A DNA stretch of 64,000 nucleotides from CAYMUC01 sp964471865 (lineage in GTDB: Bacteria; Actinomycetota; Acidimicrobiia; Acidimicrobiales; Ilumatobacteraceae). The position numbers were made by a program, and so were the translations under genes. A model generated the notes under the pieces. It had not been told where the DNA came from. It did not search any database and saw nothing but the letters and a program-made list of their open reading frames with translations. Numbering within the stretch: the stretch's first letter is position 1; every line of letters starts with the position of its first letter. Where the stretch lies: NCBI GenBank assembly GCA_964471865.1, contig CAYYHU010000007.1, positions 1 through 64,000 of the forward strand. The letters run 5' to 3'. Shown in pieces: positions 7,819 to 17,825 of the stretch.

Positions 7819-8603
7819 CCGAAGCGCGCTTCCTTCATCCTTCAGGAGAGATCACCCTGCGCGAACTCGACGTTCAGATCGCCGAGGGCCTTGCGCGGGT
7901 GCGCGGCATGGTCGACGAGGCCGACTGGAATCGTATGGAGATCGAGGACATCTTCGGCGTCCGGTCGCGGCGCCGTGTTCCGGACGAACTCACCGGATCG
8001 GGTGAGGTTCGAATCACGATCGAGGGACCCGAGACCGGACTGGACACTGGGTGGCAGCCCAGCACCGAGCCCTTCGTCATCGTCGATGCCATGCGGGAGA
8101 TCGACAACGCCGAACTACGCGAGGCCGGTCTTGAAGGTCGGGCCTGGCAGGGTGTTCTCTTCACCGCCCCCGCAGCATGGACACTCGCGGTCGAAGCTCT
8201 CGCCGATGAGGGTTTTCGGGTCACCGACGAGCTCGACAACGTCGTGCGGCTACGCAACGACGAGGGCATGGTCGTCGAGATCTTGGCGCTCGACGAGACG
8301 TTGGCCGTGACCATCGAAGTTCGCTCCGAACTCGATGGTTTCGGTGCCGCGAACACCGCCGACCTACTCGAAACGCTCAACGCAGTGAACGTTGCGTTCC
8401 CGGTGAGTACCAACTGCATCGATGGTTCCCAACTCGTCACCAAGTCCGGTCTGCCCGTGATCGAGGACGTGGATCTGGCACCGCTCATCGAATCGTTGGC
8501 CGTGGGCCTCGTCCAGGTCGCTAGTTATCTGCGACCGGTCGTGTCTCAGGTCGCTCGGGGATCGTCGAGTGCTGTCGAGGCGCTCGGAGAGCTCCTCGGC
8601 TGA
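7815..8603 (+). CDS. Chaperone-like protein coupled to DUF4157 gene
   Basis: The GTG start overlaps the preceding TGA by 4 nt (GTGA), so translation is probably coupled to the DUF4157 gene. The protein has 262 residues and is strongly acidic. Its N-terminal half (to about 130) is not recognised. The C-terminal half has the alternating strand/helix pattern of YbjN or type III secretion chaperone-like folds: GFRVTDELDNVVRLRNDEG, MVVEILALDETLAVTIEV, then LETLNAVNVAFPVSTNC and an ending helix. That fold assignment is tentative. The coupling suggests a dedicated chaperone or adaptor for the large DUF4157 protein (inference). Confidence 0.6.
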   Translation: MTEARFLHPSGEITLRELDVQIAEGLARVRGMVDEADWNRMEIEDIFGVRSRRRVPDELTGSGEVRITIEGPETGLDTGWQPSTEPFVIVDAMREIDNAELREAGLEGRAWQGVLFTAPAAWTLAVEALADEGFRVTDELDNVVRLRNDEGMVVEILALDETLAVTIEVRSELDGFGAANTADLLETLNAVNVAFPVSTNCIDGSQLVTKSGLPVIEDVDLAPLIESLAVGLVQVASYLRPVVSQVARGSSSAVEALGELLG

Positions 8604-8621
8604 TCGCGTTCCGACGACGCC

Positions 8622-10382
8622 ATGTCCGACGCGGAGGCCTCCAGCAGTATCCGTTTTGCCGATGCTGCCTTGGCAGTGCTTGCTGAGGGCGGTGGGGACC
8701 GGTCGGATCGCAAGGAGCTACTCAAGGCCCGTGATGCTCTCCTTGCCGACCATCGTGATCCCGTCGTGGCCCTGGCCCGAGGGGCAGCCTGTCCCGACGA
8801 CGAGGTCGAGACCCTCGCTCTTCTCGTCTCCGTCGAGCGTTCACTCGCCCGTCAACGCCAGATCGCCGCTCTCGCTGGCGATGGTCTCGGGAGCATCCGA
8901 CTCGGCCTTCTCGACGCCCTCCGCCACGACGATCATCGTGGCTCGGCAACAGTCGGACCCGGTTCCCGCTTACGTCGAGCCCACCTCGTGTCTGTCGAGA
9001 ACTCAGGTCCCTTTGCGGCCCGCTCGGTCTCGGTTCACACCACCGTTCTGTGGGCGTTGGCTGGCGACAGCCTTCCGGATCCCGATCTACCGCCCAAGGC
9101 GGTCCTCATCGAGCGTGACCCCCGAGACGACACGTCCACCTCGGTACTGATCGTCGGCGAGGATTCGACCCGCCGCCGGACCACGATGTTGGCGAATCTG
9201 GCCGGACGGTCGGTACTGATCGTCCCCGAACCCACCGATGATGAGGGATGGGCTGCGGCCATCCGAGAAGCGACGCTTGCTGGTGCGTCGTTGGCCATCG
9301 AACTCAAAGACACCCTGACACCCCGGATCAGTCGGCGACTCGAGGATGCGGCGCATCTCGGCCTTGGTCTTTCGAGCGCCTCAGAAATCGATGCCGATCT
9401 GCTGCCCCCTCGGGCATGGGTCGAGTTCCGAGCCCCGGATCCCCCGGCCAATACGACCGAAGTCGAGAGCCTTCTGGGCCAGAGAGTCGAGCACTCCTTC
9501 ACCGCTGACCAACTCCGACGGGTCCATCTCACGATGCCCCTCGTGGACGGCGATGTCAATCGCGCAGTTCGACGTCTCACCGACAATCGCTTGTTCAGCC
9601 TCGGCACTCGAACTCCAGCACGACGGGGATGGAACAGTCTCATCGTTGATGACATCTGCATGCAGGAGTTGGTGGATCTCACCGATCGCTATCGCTACAA
9701 GGCCAAGGTTCGTGAGCAATCGGCCGTGGGACCGTTCGTGGCTCCCGGGGTCCTGGCAGTGTTCGCCGGCCCATCCGGTACCGGTAAGACCCTCGCCGCC
9801 GAGGTGATCGCTCATGAACTCGGTCTCGAGCTGGTCAAGATCGACCTCTCGACGGTGGTGTCCAAGTACATCGGGGAGACCGAGAAGAACCTCGACGAGG
9901 TCTTCGACGCCGCGGAGATGGGCGGTGCTCTGGTCCTTTTCGACGAGGGTGATGCCCTGTTCGGAAAGAGATCCGAGGTGTCTGAGGCCAAGGATCGCTA
10001 TGCGAACATCGAAGTCGCGTATCTCCTTCAACGAGTCGAGTCGTTCGCCGGATTCGTGATCATCTCGACCAACCTGGCCGGCAATATCGATGCGGCATTC
10101 CAACGACGGCTCCACGGCATGGTCACGTTCGCCAACCCCGAACGACCGGCACGGGTCCGACTGTGGGATCTCCACCTCCCGCCGGTCATGTGTGGCGACG
10201 ATGTGGATCGCGACAAACTCGCGAATCTCAATCTCGCCGGTGGCGCGATCCGCAATGCTGCGGTCGCTGCAACGTTCCTCGCCGTCGCCGACGGGTCCAA
10301 GATTGCCAAGACGCACCTGCGAGTGGCGCTGAAGCGCGAACTGCAGAAACTCAATCGTCTCTCCGACGAAATCGATCTCTGA
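8622..10382 (+). CDS. eCIS AAA+ ATPase (Cis15-like)
   Basis: This 586-residue protein has a poorly conserved N-terminal half and a classical AAA+ module from about 375. Walker A is AGPSGTGKT (about 382-390), Walker B ALVLFDEGDALFGKR (about 433-447), sensor 1 IISTN, an arginine finger in FQRRLHG, and a C-terminal lid helix (LNLAGGAIRNAAVAATFLA). The arrangement matches the AAA+ ATPase found in almost every eCIS locus (Afp15/Cis15), proposed to act in assembly or remodelling. It is the last gene of the plus-strand group DUF4157, chaperone-like, ATPase, and converges on the long minus-strand operon. Confidence 0.9.
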   Translation: MSDAEASSSIRFADAALAVLAEGGGDRSDRKELLKARDALLADHRDPVVALARGAACPDDEVETLALLVSVERSLARQRQIAALAGDGLGSIRLGLLDALRHDDHRGSATVGPGSRLRRAHLVSVENSGPFAARSVSVHTTVLWALAGDSLPDPDLPPKAVLIERDPRDDTSTSVLIVGEDSTRRRTTMLANLAGRSVLIVPEPTDDEGWAAAIREATLAGASLAIELKDTLTPRISRRLEDAAHLGLGLSSASEIDADLLPPRAWVEFRAPDPPANTTEVESLLGQRVEHSFTADQLRRVHLTMPLVDGDVNRAVRRLTDNRLFSLGTRTPARRGWNSLIVDDICMQELVDLTDRYRYKAKVREQSAVGPFVAPGVLAVFAGPSGTGKTLAAEVIAHELGLELVKIDLSTVVSKYIGETEKNLDEVFDAAEMGGALVLFDEGDALFGKRSEVSEAKDRYANIEVAYLLQRVESFAGFVIISTNLAGNIDAAFQRRLHGMVTFANPERPARVRLWDLHLPPVMCGDDVDRDKLANLNLAGGAIRNAAVAATFLAVADGSKIAKTHLRVALKRELQKLNRLSDEIDL

Positions 10383-10444
10383 GCCGCTCCGAGTTGTCCG
10401 TCAGCGAATTGAGGCAGCTAAGCGCAGCCGTCCATCCGTGACCC

Positions 10445-10867
10445 TCAGGTGTTGGTTCCCTTGACCGAAGCGGTCAGCAATGTCTCCCTGGAGACCACAA
10501 AGCACACGATCTGGCGATCTGATTCGTCGTTCCACGTGCTCACCGACGGGAAGATGTAGGTGAAGTAGTAAAGCGATTCGGACAACTCGACACCGACGTA
10601 GTCCGAGTAACTCCCGACACACTGCTGTTCGGCAAAGACCTCGATTGCTGCAGCCCCGGGATACGGCCCCTCGGGATGTTCAGCGAAGCCATACACCTCA
10701 TGAGTGTGAGGTTCGCTGCAGGGAACAAGAGGAATCTCGAGGACTTCCTCGACGATGGCTCCCTCCTCGGACAGCATGCAGTCGCCAACCTGCAACTCGA
10801 ACACCGACGCCGGTCCCGGTGACACCACGGCTCCGGAGTCGTCGCGGGACAGCGACGCTCCACCGCA
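10445..10867 (-). CDS. Septum-formation-like domain lipoprotein, 5' end lost in assembly gap
   Basis: The visible 140 codons begin at the edge of an N-run with Cys-Gly-Gly-Ala-Ser-Leu, then a Ser/Asp/Pro-rich stretch and the domain core FELQVGDCML, PCSEPHTHEVYGF, QQCVGSY and IVCFVVS. The GDC start, the PCxxPHxxEVY box and paired cysteines fit the septum-formation family (PF13845-like) of actinobacterial secreted proteins. The leading cysteine looks like a lipobox cysteine whose signal peptide lies in the gap (inference). The frame differs from that read across the 100-N run from the giant gene upstream, so I treat it as a separate gene. A fusion cannot be excluded because the gap length is unknown. 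It ends 60 nt from the converging ATPase gene. Confidence 0.6.
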   Translation of the reverse strand, partial: CGGASLSRDDSGAVVSPGPASVFELQVGDCMLSEEGAIVEEVLEIPLVPCSEPHTHEVYGFAEHPEGPYPGAAAIEVFAEQQCVGSYSDYVGVELSESLYYFTYIFPSVSTWNDESDRQIVCFVVSRETLLTASVKGTNT

Positions 10868-10967
10868 NNNNNNNNNNNNNNNNNNNNNNNNNNNNNNNNN
10901 NNNNNNNNNNNNNNNNNNNNNNNNNNNNNNNNNNNNNNNNNNNNNNNNNNNNNNNNNNNNNNNNNNN
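10868..10967. other. Assembly gap (100 N)
   Basis: Exactly 100 N, a conventional placeholder of unknown true length. It interrupts a 255-bp tandem repeat in the giant membrane-stalk gene. Confidence 0.95.
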
Positions 10968-11277
10968 CGTCACCACCGTCGACGGCGACCCCGCATCCAC
11001 CGCCACCACCGTCAACGACGCCGCCTGAGCCACCTGCGTCATCGACGCCGTCAACGTCCGATCCTCACCCGACGCCAACGTCAACGTGTACACCCGATCG
11101 ATATAGCCAGTCGCCGACACCGTCACCCGATACCCACCAGCCGACAACCCAGCAAACGAGAACCCCGACGTCTGATCAGACGACGAACCATCACTCAACG
11201 CCGACACCGTCACATGACTCGGCGTCACCACCGTCGACGGCGACCCCGCATCCACCGCCACCACCGTCAACGACGCC
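10968..11277 (-). repeat. 255-bp tandem repeat (85-residue unit) broken by the gap
   Basis: The block at 10968-11022 recurs at 11223-11277 with an exact 255-bp offset and no mismatch seen. In protein terms the unit starts ASLTVVAVDAGSPSTVVT, is 85 residues long and ends MTQVAQA. A second copy begins next to the N-run, so further copies are probably collapsed in the gap. Confidence 0.9.
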
Positions 11278-14200
11278 TCGCTTTGGCTCATGGTGATTGT
11301 CACCGTCTGGTCAGCCGTGACGTTGGTCAGTGAGCTTGTGGTGGTGCCGTAGGTACCGGCCACGACGCTGATCGTGTAGTCACCGCTATCGGGCAACGCG
11401 AAGACAGCTTGGCCACTCGTGGTGGTCATCGTCACCCTGGGTGTGAGCAGCAACGCACCCGTCACTTCGACACGAGCATCAGCGATTGCGTTGGCCGATG
11501 TATCCACGACGTCGACGGAGACGGTCCGCAGCGTCCGACTGATGGTCACGAGACCGGCGTTGACGTCGACTCCGCCAGCAACCGTGATCGGCTCGAGTTC
11601 CGGCACGTCGTACGACACTGTCCCAAGAGTGAGAGTGCCACTTTCACCAACGAAAGGACCGCCGGACGAAGTCGAGAACATCAGGTCATAGGTACCGTCT
11701 GGCACGTTGTTGATCGTGACCGCTGACCACGCCCCATTGGACACCGTCGATGTGACGAGATTGATCAAACCGGAACCGTCGTGAAGGTCGACGAACAAGG
11801 TCACCGGGGTCCCCGGAAGACCCATCGAATCGACAAGCTGGATCGCCAACTCGACACTTGCTCCCCAGGCTCCGAGGCGGAAGATCGGGGAGGCAGTGCG
11901 GTCGCGCTCGATCAGCACCAGCGCCGAGGTCGTCACGTAGCGGTTGCTCGCATCGGACAAGACCAGGTCGTAGATGCCCGGAGCAACTCCGGTGAACGAC
12001 GCAAGACCCGCAGAAGAACTCGTCAGTTCGGCCGCATCACGTACACCATCGCGGTTGAGGTCCAGCCAGACGACGACGTTGTCGACTGGGGCGCCACTGG
12101 CGGTCAGAACGCTGACGGAAAGAGCCCCGTCCTTCGCCGCCAGGACGAAGTCCTGGGTCTGGGCGGCTCCGCCCTCGGTGATCGTGATGGTGGCCGACGC
12201 CGTGACCGCGGTGTAGCCACTCGCCGAAGTGCTCACCGTGTAGGTGCCCGGTGAGAGACCTGTGAAGGTATACCGACCGAGCGCATCGGTGGTCACCGTC
12301 ACGGTCGTAGCTCCGGCGTCGGCAGTCACCGTCGCTCCCGCAACCGCAGACGACGCAACCTGGTCGAATACGACTCCGGTGATGTCGTAGTCGACGGTCG
12401 CAAGATCAACCACGAAATCTCGCGATTCACCGGCCACGACCTCGAGGGTCACCGTCCGAGAGAGATAACCGTCAGCCGAGATGGCGATCGTCCAGAGGCC
12501 CGGAGAAAGCTGGGCCCATTCGTAACGACCCGACGCCGCGCCTCCAGCGACGATGTCTGTCTGGTCCACGGCGGCTGCGGTCGCGTGGGTGGCTGACAGC
12601 GTGACCCCGGAGGTGACCGCCAGACCGGTCGAGCCGTCCCCGATCACCAAGGTCAGCTCTCCGCTCGAGCGAACCAGACGGAAGTTGACCGTGACCGTCC
12701 CCGACAGCGGCAACGTCACTGACGCGGTCGCATCTCGATAGCCCGCATAGCCCGTCAACGACACCTGCACCGTCGCACCGGGATCGAGTCCTGACAGGGC
12801 ACACGAACCGGTACTGCACACCTTGGCCGGGGTCGTGCCGTCAACCGACATCGTTCCTGCCGACAGCACGGCATTCGACAACGCCACACCGGTCGCCTCA
12901 TCGACCACCCCGACGGTGAGGCCCACGGTGCTTGGTGCGAGTACGACCGTGGCCGCACCACCACCCGATGACGACACCGCAACAAAGGTGTACGAGGTGA
13001 CGTAGTCCGGGTGCGTGACGGCAACCTGGTAACGGCCTGTCGGTATGTCGTCGCCGCAGTACAGACCATTCGTGGTCGGGCACCCGTTGACACCTTGGCC
13101 GTCGAGGGTGACGCCATTGACGCTCACCGTGGCCCCGTTGATGGGTGATCCCATGACGTCGAAGAGCGTGATACGCACCGCTCCGGAGTCGGTTCCGATC
13201 GGCACGGTCAGGCCTGCGTCCGTGCCGAGCGGCACGGCGATGGAAGCCGACGCCGTCGCATAGCCCGCCCGCGACACCCGCACGTACTGCACCGTCGCCG
13301 AGTCGAGATCGTCACCCGGGATGCTCACGAGTCCGTTCCCGTCGGTGGCCACGGCTGCTGGCGCTCGTGCGGCTCCGGCTGCGGTGATCAACTGAACCGA
13401 GGCACCGCTCAACGCGGCACCCGTGCGGATGTCGACCACGCGGACTTCGAGGCTTCGGTCCGACGTCAGGACCACGGTGGCGGCACCGCCGCCGGAACGA
13501 GCGACACTCACCGGAGCGCTTGCTGATCGATATCCGGCAGCGGCCACTTCAACGGTGTAGAACCCCGGCGCAAACCCGGTTGCGCAGTAGAGACCTGCCA
13601 CGCTCGGACAACTGCCGCCCTGCGCCAATGGCGTCGCGGATACCGTGACATTGGCTCCGTCGATCGGCTGACCCGTCTGATCGACGACGAGAATGCGCAC
13701 CTCATCGATCGATGAGCGCTGAAGCGCCACCGTGACTGCCGCATCGAGACCTGGTGGCACCGCCACCGAGGCCGAACCCGTGGCATAGCCGGCGAGGGTG
13801 ACGCGGATGTAGGAACGTCCTTCAGACAGATCGCCTTCCGTAAAGACGGCAAGGCCAGTAGCGCTCGTCAGAGCCGTTGCTCCAAGAAGGGCGCCCGACG
13901 GGTCCACCGTGGCCACAGTGGCATTCGACAGCGCAGCCCCGGTGTCGGCGTCGACGACGCGCACTTCCAGACTACGAGTACCTGCATCCAGGATGAAAGA
14001 TGCAACCGCTTTGACGTTGCCGGCTTGAACCGCTACGAGTTGCTTTGCGCCGACGAGACCGCGCTCAGGCACTGCCGAAACCGTGACTTCATAGCTACCT
14101 GGCTCTAGGTCGTCGAAGTAACAGGTTCCGTCCGCGTTGAACCCAGCCGTTGGGTCGCTTTCTGATAGTTGGCAATCCTGAGCCACGACGGACCGGTCAG

Positions 14201-17200
14201 AGATGCGCAACAATCCGACCGCCGAGGTGGTCACCGGAACGCCAGCGTTGTCGGTGATGATGACCTGAATGTCTCCGATCTGCCTGGAGAGGCGCAGCGA
14301 CCGGTTCTCACTTGCCCCGATGCTCAGGTTCACCGGCAACGTCTGTCGCAGGATCAACTCATCAGAGGTCCCGTACACGAGGGTGTAAGCGATCGGCGCT
14401 GGAGCATTGTCGAAACTGACGGAGCCGCCGTTGTCAGTACAACCCGCCCGAGCGATGCCTGTGGGAAGGGGGTCGGGTAGCGGACACGTGAGATCAGCTA
14501 CCGTCACGCTCGCAGCGCTCGTCGTCGTGGTTGCCAGGTAAACCGCCACATCGCTCAAGGGTGAACCGATGTCGTCGATGAGGACCACCTCGATCGATCC
14601 GACGCCGGTCGTCAATGTGATATTGCGGTTGTAGCCACCGTTCGGACCCAGGTCGAAGGTAGCGCTCAGTGGATACGTACCTTCGTCGGCGTTGGCGCGA
14701 AGTCTCCAACTCGTTCCTCCGGGAACGGTGGCTGACTTGCAGTCAGTCGAGGCTCCCGCACAACTCGCTGGGGGCGCGAAGAACTCTTCCGTGGTGGTCG
14801 GGGCGAGGTTGTTGAACGCGTAGATACCGTTGGCATCCGTCTCCGCCGTGTACGTCTCGAGAGTCTTGCCTTCCTCGTCGACGCGGCGAACCTCGACCTC
14901 GGCACCAGCCACAGGAAGACCCGCGAAGTCGACCATGCCGGAGATCGAAGCGGGATTCGGTGTGAAGAACGCCGATCGCACGAGATATTCGTCGAGTTCG
15001 ACCTCTGTGTTGGTGTAGACGATTTTGTCCGGATCAGCCGCCACATCGCAGCGCGCCGAGTCGAAATCACCTTCATCCGATCGCTGAATGCACACCGAGT
15101 ACGGGTTCGTTGCCGACACCGTCGATCCCTGTTCGACGTTCGGTTCGACCGCCATTCTGTAGCCACCCAGGCTCTTGATGAGACCGAAGTTCTGCATGTC
15201 CACCCATGCGCTCGTCGAGGCTGAGGGAATCACCGCCTTGGTGTACACCGTGAACTCGCTCGCAGGACTGGCGATGAACTCACCGGAGTCGATATCGAGT
15301 TGTCGGATCTCACCAGCGATACGGGCCTTGGAGCGCAGAGTCACATCAATGTTCAACGTCGAGGCCACGGCACCCTGAACCGGGCGTTCGACGTCGGCGT
15401 ACCCGTGAAGGGTGACCGTGAGGAGGTAGTCGCGAGCGAACATGACCTTGTCGAACTTGTAATCACCCTTTTCATCGACGCTGACCGACGCCACTAAATC
15501 GCCACGGGAGGCGTCAGCATTAGCTTCGTAGATATCCAGTTCCGCGCCTCTCAACGCACCGCCATCCGAATCGGTGACGAGACCCTGAAGGCTGCCCAAC
15601 GGCGCCAACTGCACGTCAGCCACCGTCTCCTCCCCCGGTGTCACGTTGACGACCATCACATCGGAGCGATACCCGGTCTGAGAGAACCCGAGTGCGTAGG
15701 TGCCTGCTGCAAGATCTGTGATCTTGAGCACGCCGGCGTTGGCCGTCCACGAACAGCCACTCGTTGACACCCCCACAACGGTTCCACACTGGTCCTGACG
15801 GAATCGCATCGTCACCTGAGAGGTGAGTGGCTCGAGGGTGGCCGAATCCGCCACGGTGATCGCGACGGTCCCCGACACTGGACCGGCCGGCGGCAACTGC
15901 ATGTCCACGTCGAGAGTCGATGTCTGACCGGCGGTGATTTCGACATCTTTGACCTGATCGTCGAGACCGATGGTCTCGAAGACCGCCACGTAACTGCCCG
16001 GCGCGATGTTGGTCAACAACAAATCACCATCGGCCGAGATCGCGTCGGTGCTCTTGTAGGTGTTGTCGGCATTGGTGAGCGTCACCGCAATCGCCGAGGG
16101 AGACACCGTGTCTGGGGGAACGGTCACCGTTCCCCGAAGCCGACCAGTGGACGGAACCAACGACACCTGAAGCGGTTCAGTATCGAGATCGAAGTCCACG
16201 AGCTCGGTACGCGGCGACCAGCCTTCACCGGTGTAGGTCAAGGTGTAGGTTCGGCCCAACGGCAAACCCACGAGCGCAAACCGTCCCGCAAGTTCGCCCT
16301 CTGACAGCGTCGACGTCGTCCGCGTGACCGTTCCATCAGTGGCCGTGATCGTCACGCCCTTGACCGGCGTCGGGGACGCCTCCGCGAGAGAGGCGAAGGC
16401 GATGGATGTCACTCGTCCCGTCAGGACCCCGATATCAGGGCTCAACACCATTTCGATGTCTTGTTGCACCCCACCGGTGTCGAGGTCGATCACTGTCGAG
16501 GACAAACCTCGCCCGGTGGCCCGGGCCTCGAGCACATAGGTTCCCGGGGTCGAAAGATTGTTGAACCGGAAGACACCGACGTCCTCACCCTCGGATGGGG
16601 TTGCTGTCGTGTAGGTGATGGCCCCATCGCTCAAGGTGACTACGACGCCCCCGAGCGGACGCCCCAACTGTGTCACGGCGCGACCGGTGATCACTCCGGA
16701 CCCGACCTCGAGAGTCACCTCGACAACGGCGTCGGCACCGTTGGGTTGTACCAGTTGAGTCAGCGTGTTGTGGCCGGCCTTAGCGAACTGGAACTCGAAC
16801 AGACCATTCGCATCGAGACCGGCGACCTCGAACGCCCCGTCGGAATCGGTCTCGGTCCGAGTCGCCGACACCTCGCTGATGACCGTATCTGCGGTTGCTT
16901 TCCCTTCCGACGCCGCCGTATCGGCCAACTGCACCGGTCGGTACAGGACAGTGACGCCCGATCCGTCTGGCGTTGCAGTCACGGTTCCCGACACGGTGAT
17001 CGTCGGCTTCTCCTCGCCTGGACCGGTGGGAATATTCGGCCCATCCGGCTGGGCAGGAGCCGCGTCAGCCCCCGTCGCTGCGTCATCGGTCACCGGGTCG
17101 AGGAGTCGCATCACCACGAGCGTGGCAGTCAGCCAGACAGCCAGGATCGCTATGAGACCGACGAGTTTCGTGATCGGCTTGCCGATCATCGGCTTCTGGA

Positions 17201-17825
17201 GAACGAGACCTCGTCCATAGACCGAGGCGCCGGAGCTCTCCCCGAGCAGCGTGAACCAGCGTTCACGCATCTGGCCAAGATAGAAGCCCTTCATCCGGAA
17301 GCGCCCCGCCACAGTCCGGTTCTCACCGGGTTGCAGAGTTACGTCTTCCTCGGCGACTGCCATGGCGAGACCGGGACGATCGGGAACCGCCTTCAGAGCG
17401 ATGCGCTGCTCCACATCGTCATGGTTGCGCACCATGGCAGTGAATTTGCCCTTACGGGTCTTGGACACCATCGCCGGAGTCAGAGTGATGGTGACGCCCT
17501 GGGTCTCTGCGATACCGACGAGAACTTCCCCAGCGGCGACGACAAGGCCCTGAGTCCTCTCGAGGACCTCGACGACGACTCGGTGTTGTCCTGGCGACAT
17601 CCCCGTGGGAAGCGCCAGCCGCACCGAGGCGTCAACGGTCTCGCCCGCGGCGAGCTCGACAATACGCGCCGGCTCGAGCCCGACCAGGGCGCCGACCACG
17701 CGAACCAGAACCGAGGTGTCATCGCCAGCACGGTTCGTGATGCGAACCTCGAACTCGAAGGGCCCACCCGGAACAGCGTCGATGCTGTCGGGAACCTGCA
17801 GATGGATCGAATCGGGAGTGGCCAT
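10968..17825 (-). CDS. Giant membrane-anchored protein with carboxypeptidase-regulatory-like repeats (3' end in gap)
   Basis: At least 2,286 residues are visible and no stop is seen before the gap. Residues 1 to about 215 form an Ig/NEW3-like beta domain (FEFEVRITNRAGDD, PGENRTVAGRFRMKG) with no signal peptide. One hydrophobic span follows at about 221-245 (LVGLIAILAVWLTATLVVM), with lysines on its N-terminal side and acidic residues after it, so the N-terminus should be inside and the C-terminus outside. The rest is a chain of transthyretin-like/CarboxypepD_reg or Cna-B-like modules of 80-100 residues (GRPLGGVVVTLSDG, GVFRFNNLSTPGTYVL, GRYTFTGLSPGTYTV). The start overlaps the previous stop as TGATG, so translation is coupled. 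It is the third of three paralogues at the 3' end of the eCIS operon and a candidate envelope anchor or stalk (inference). Confidence 0.85.

Noticed and set aside
10698..10867. C-terminal extension of the giant repeat protein read straight through the N-run
   Set aside because: The frame after the gap is Arg/Gly-rich and lacks family signals, while another frame there encodes a clear septum-formation-like domain. The 100-N length is arbitrary, so the frame across it means nothing.
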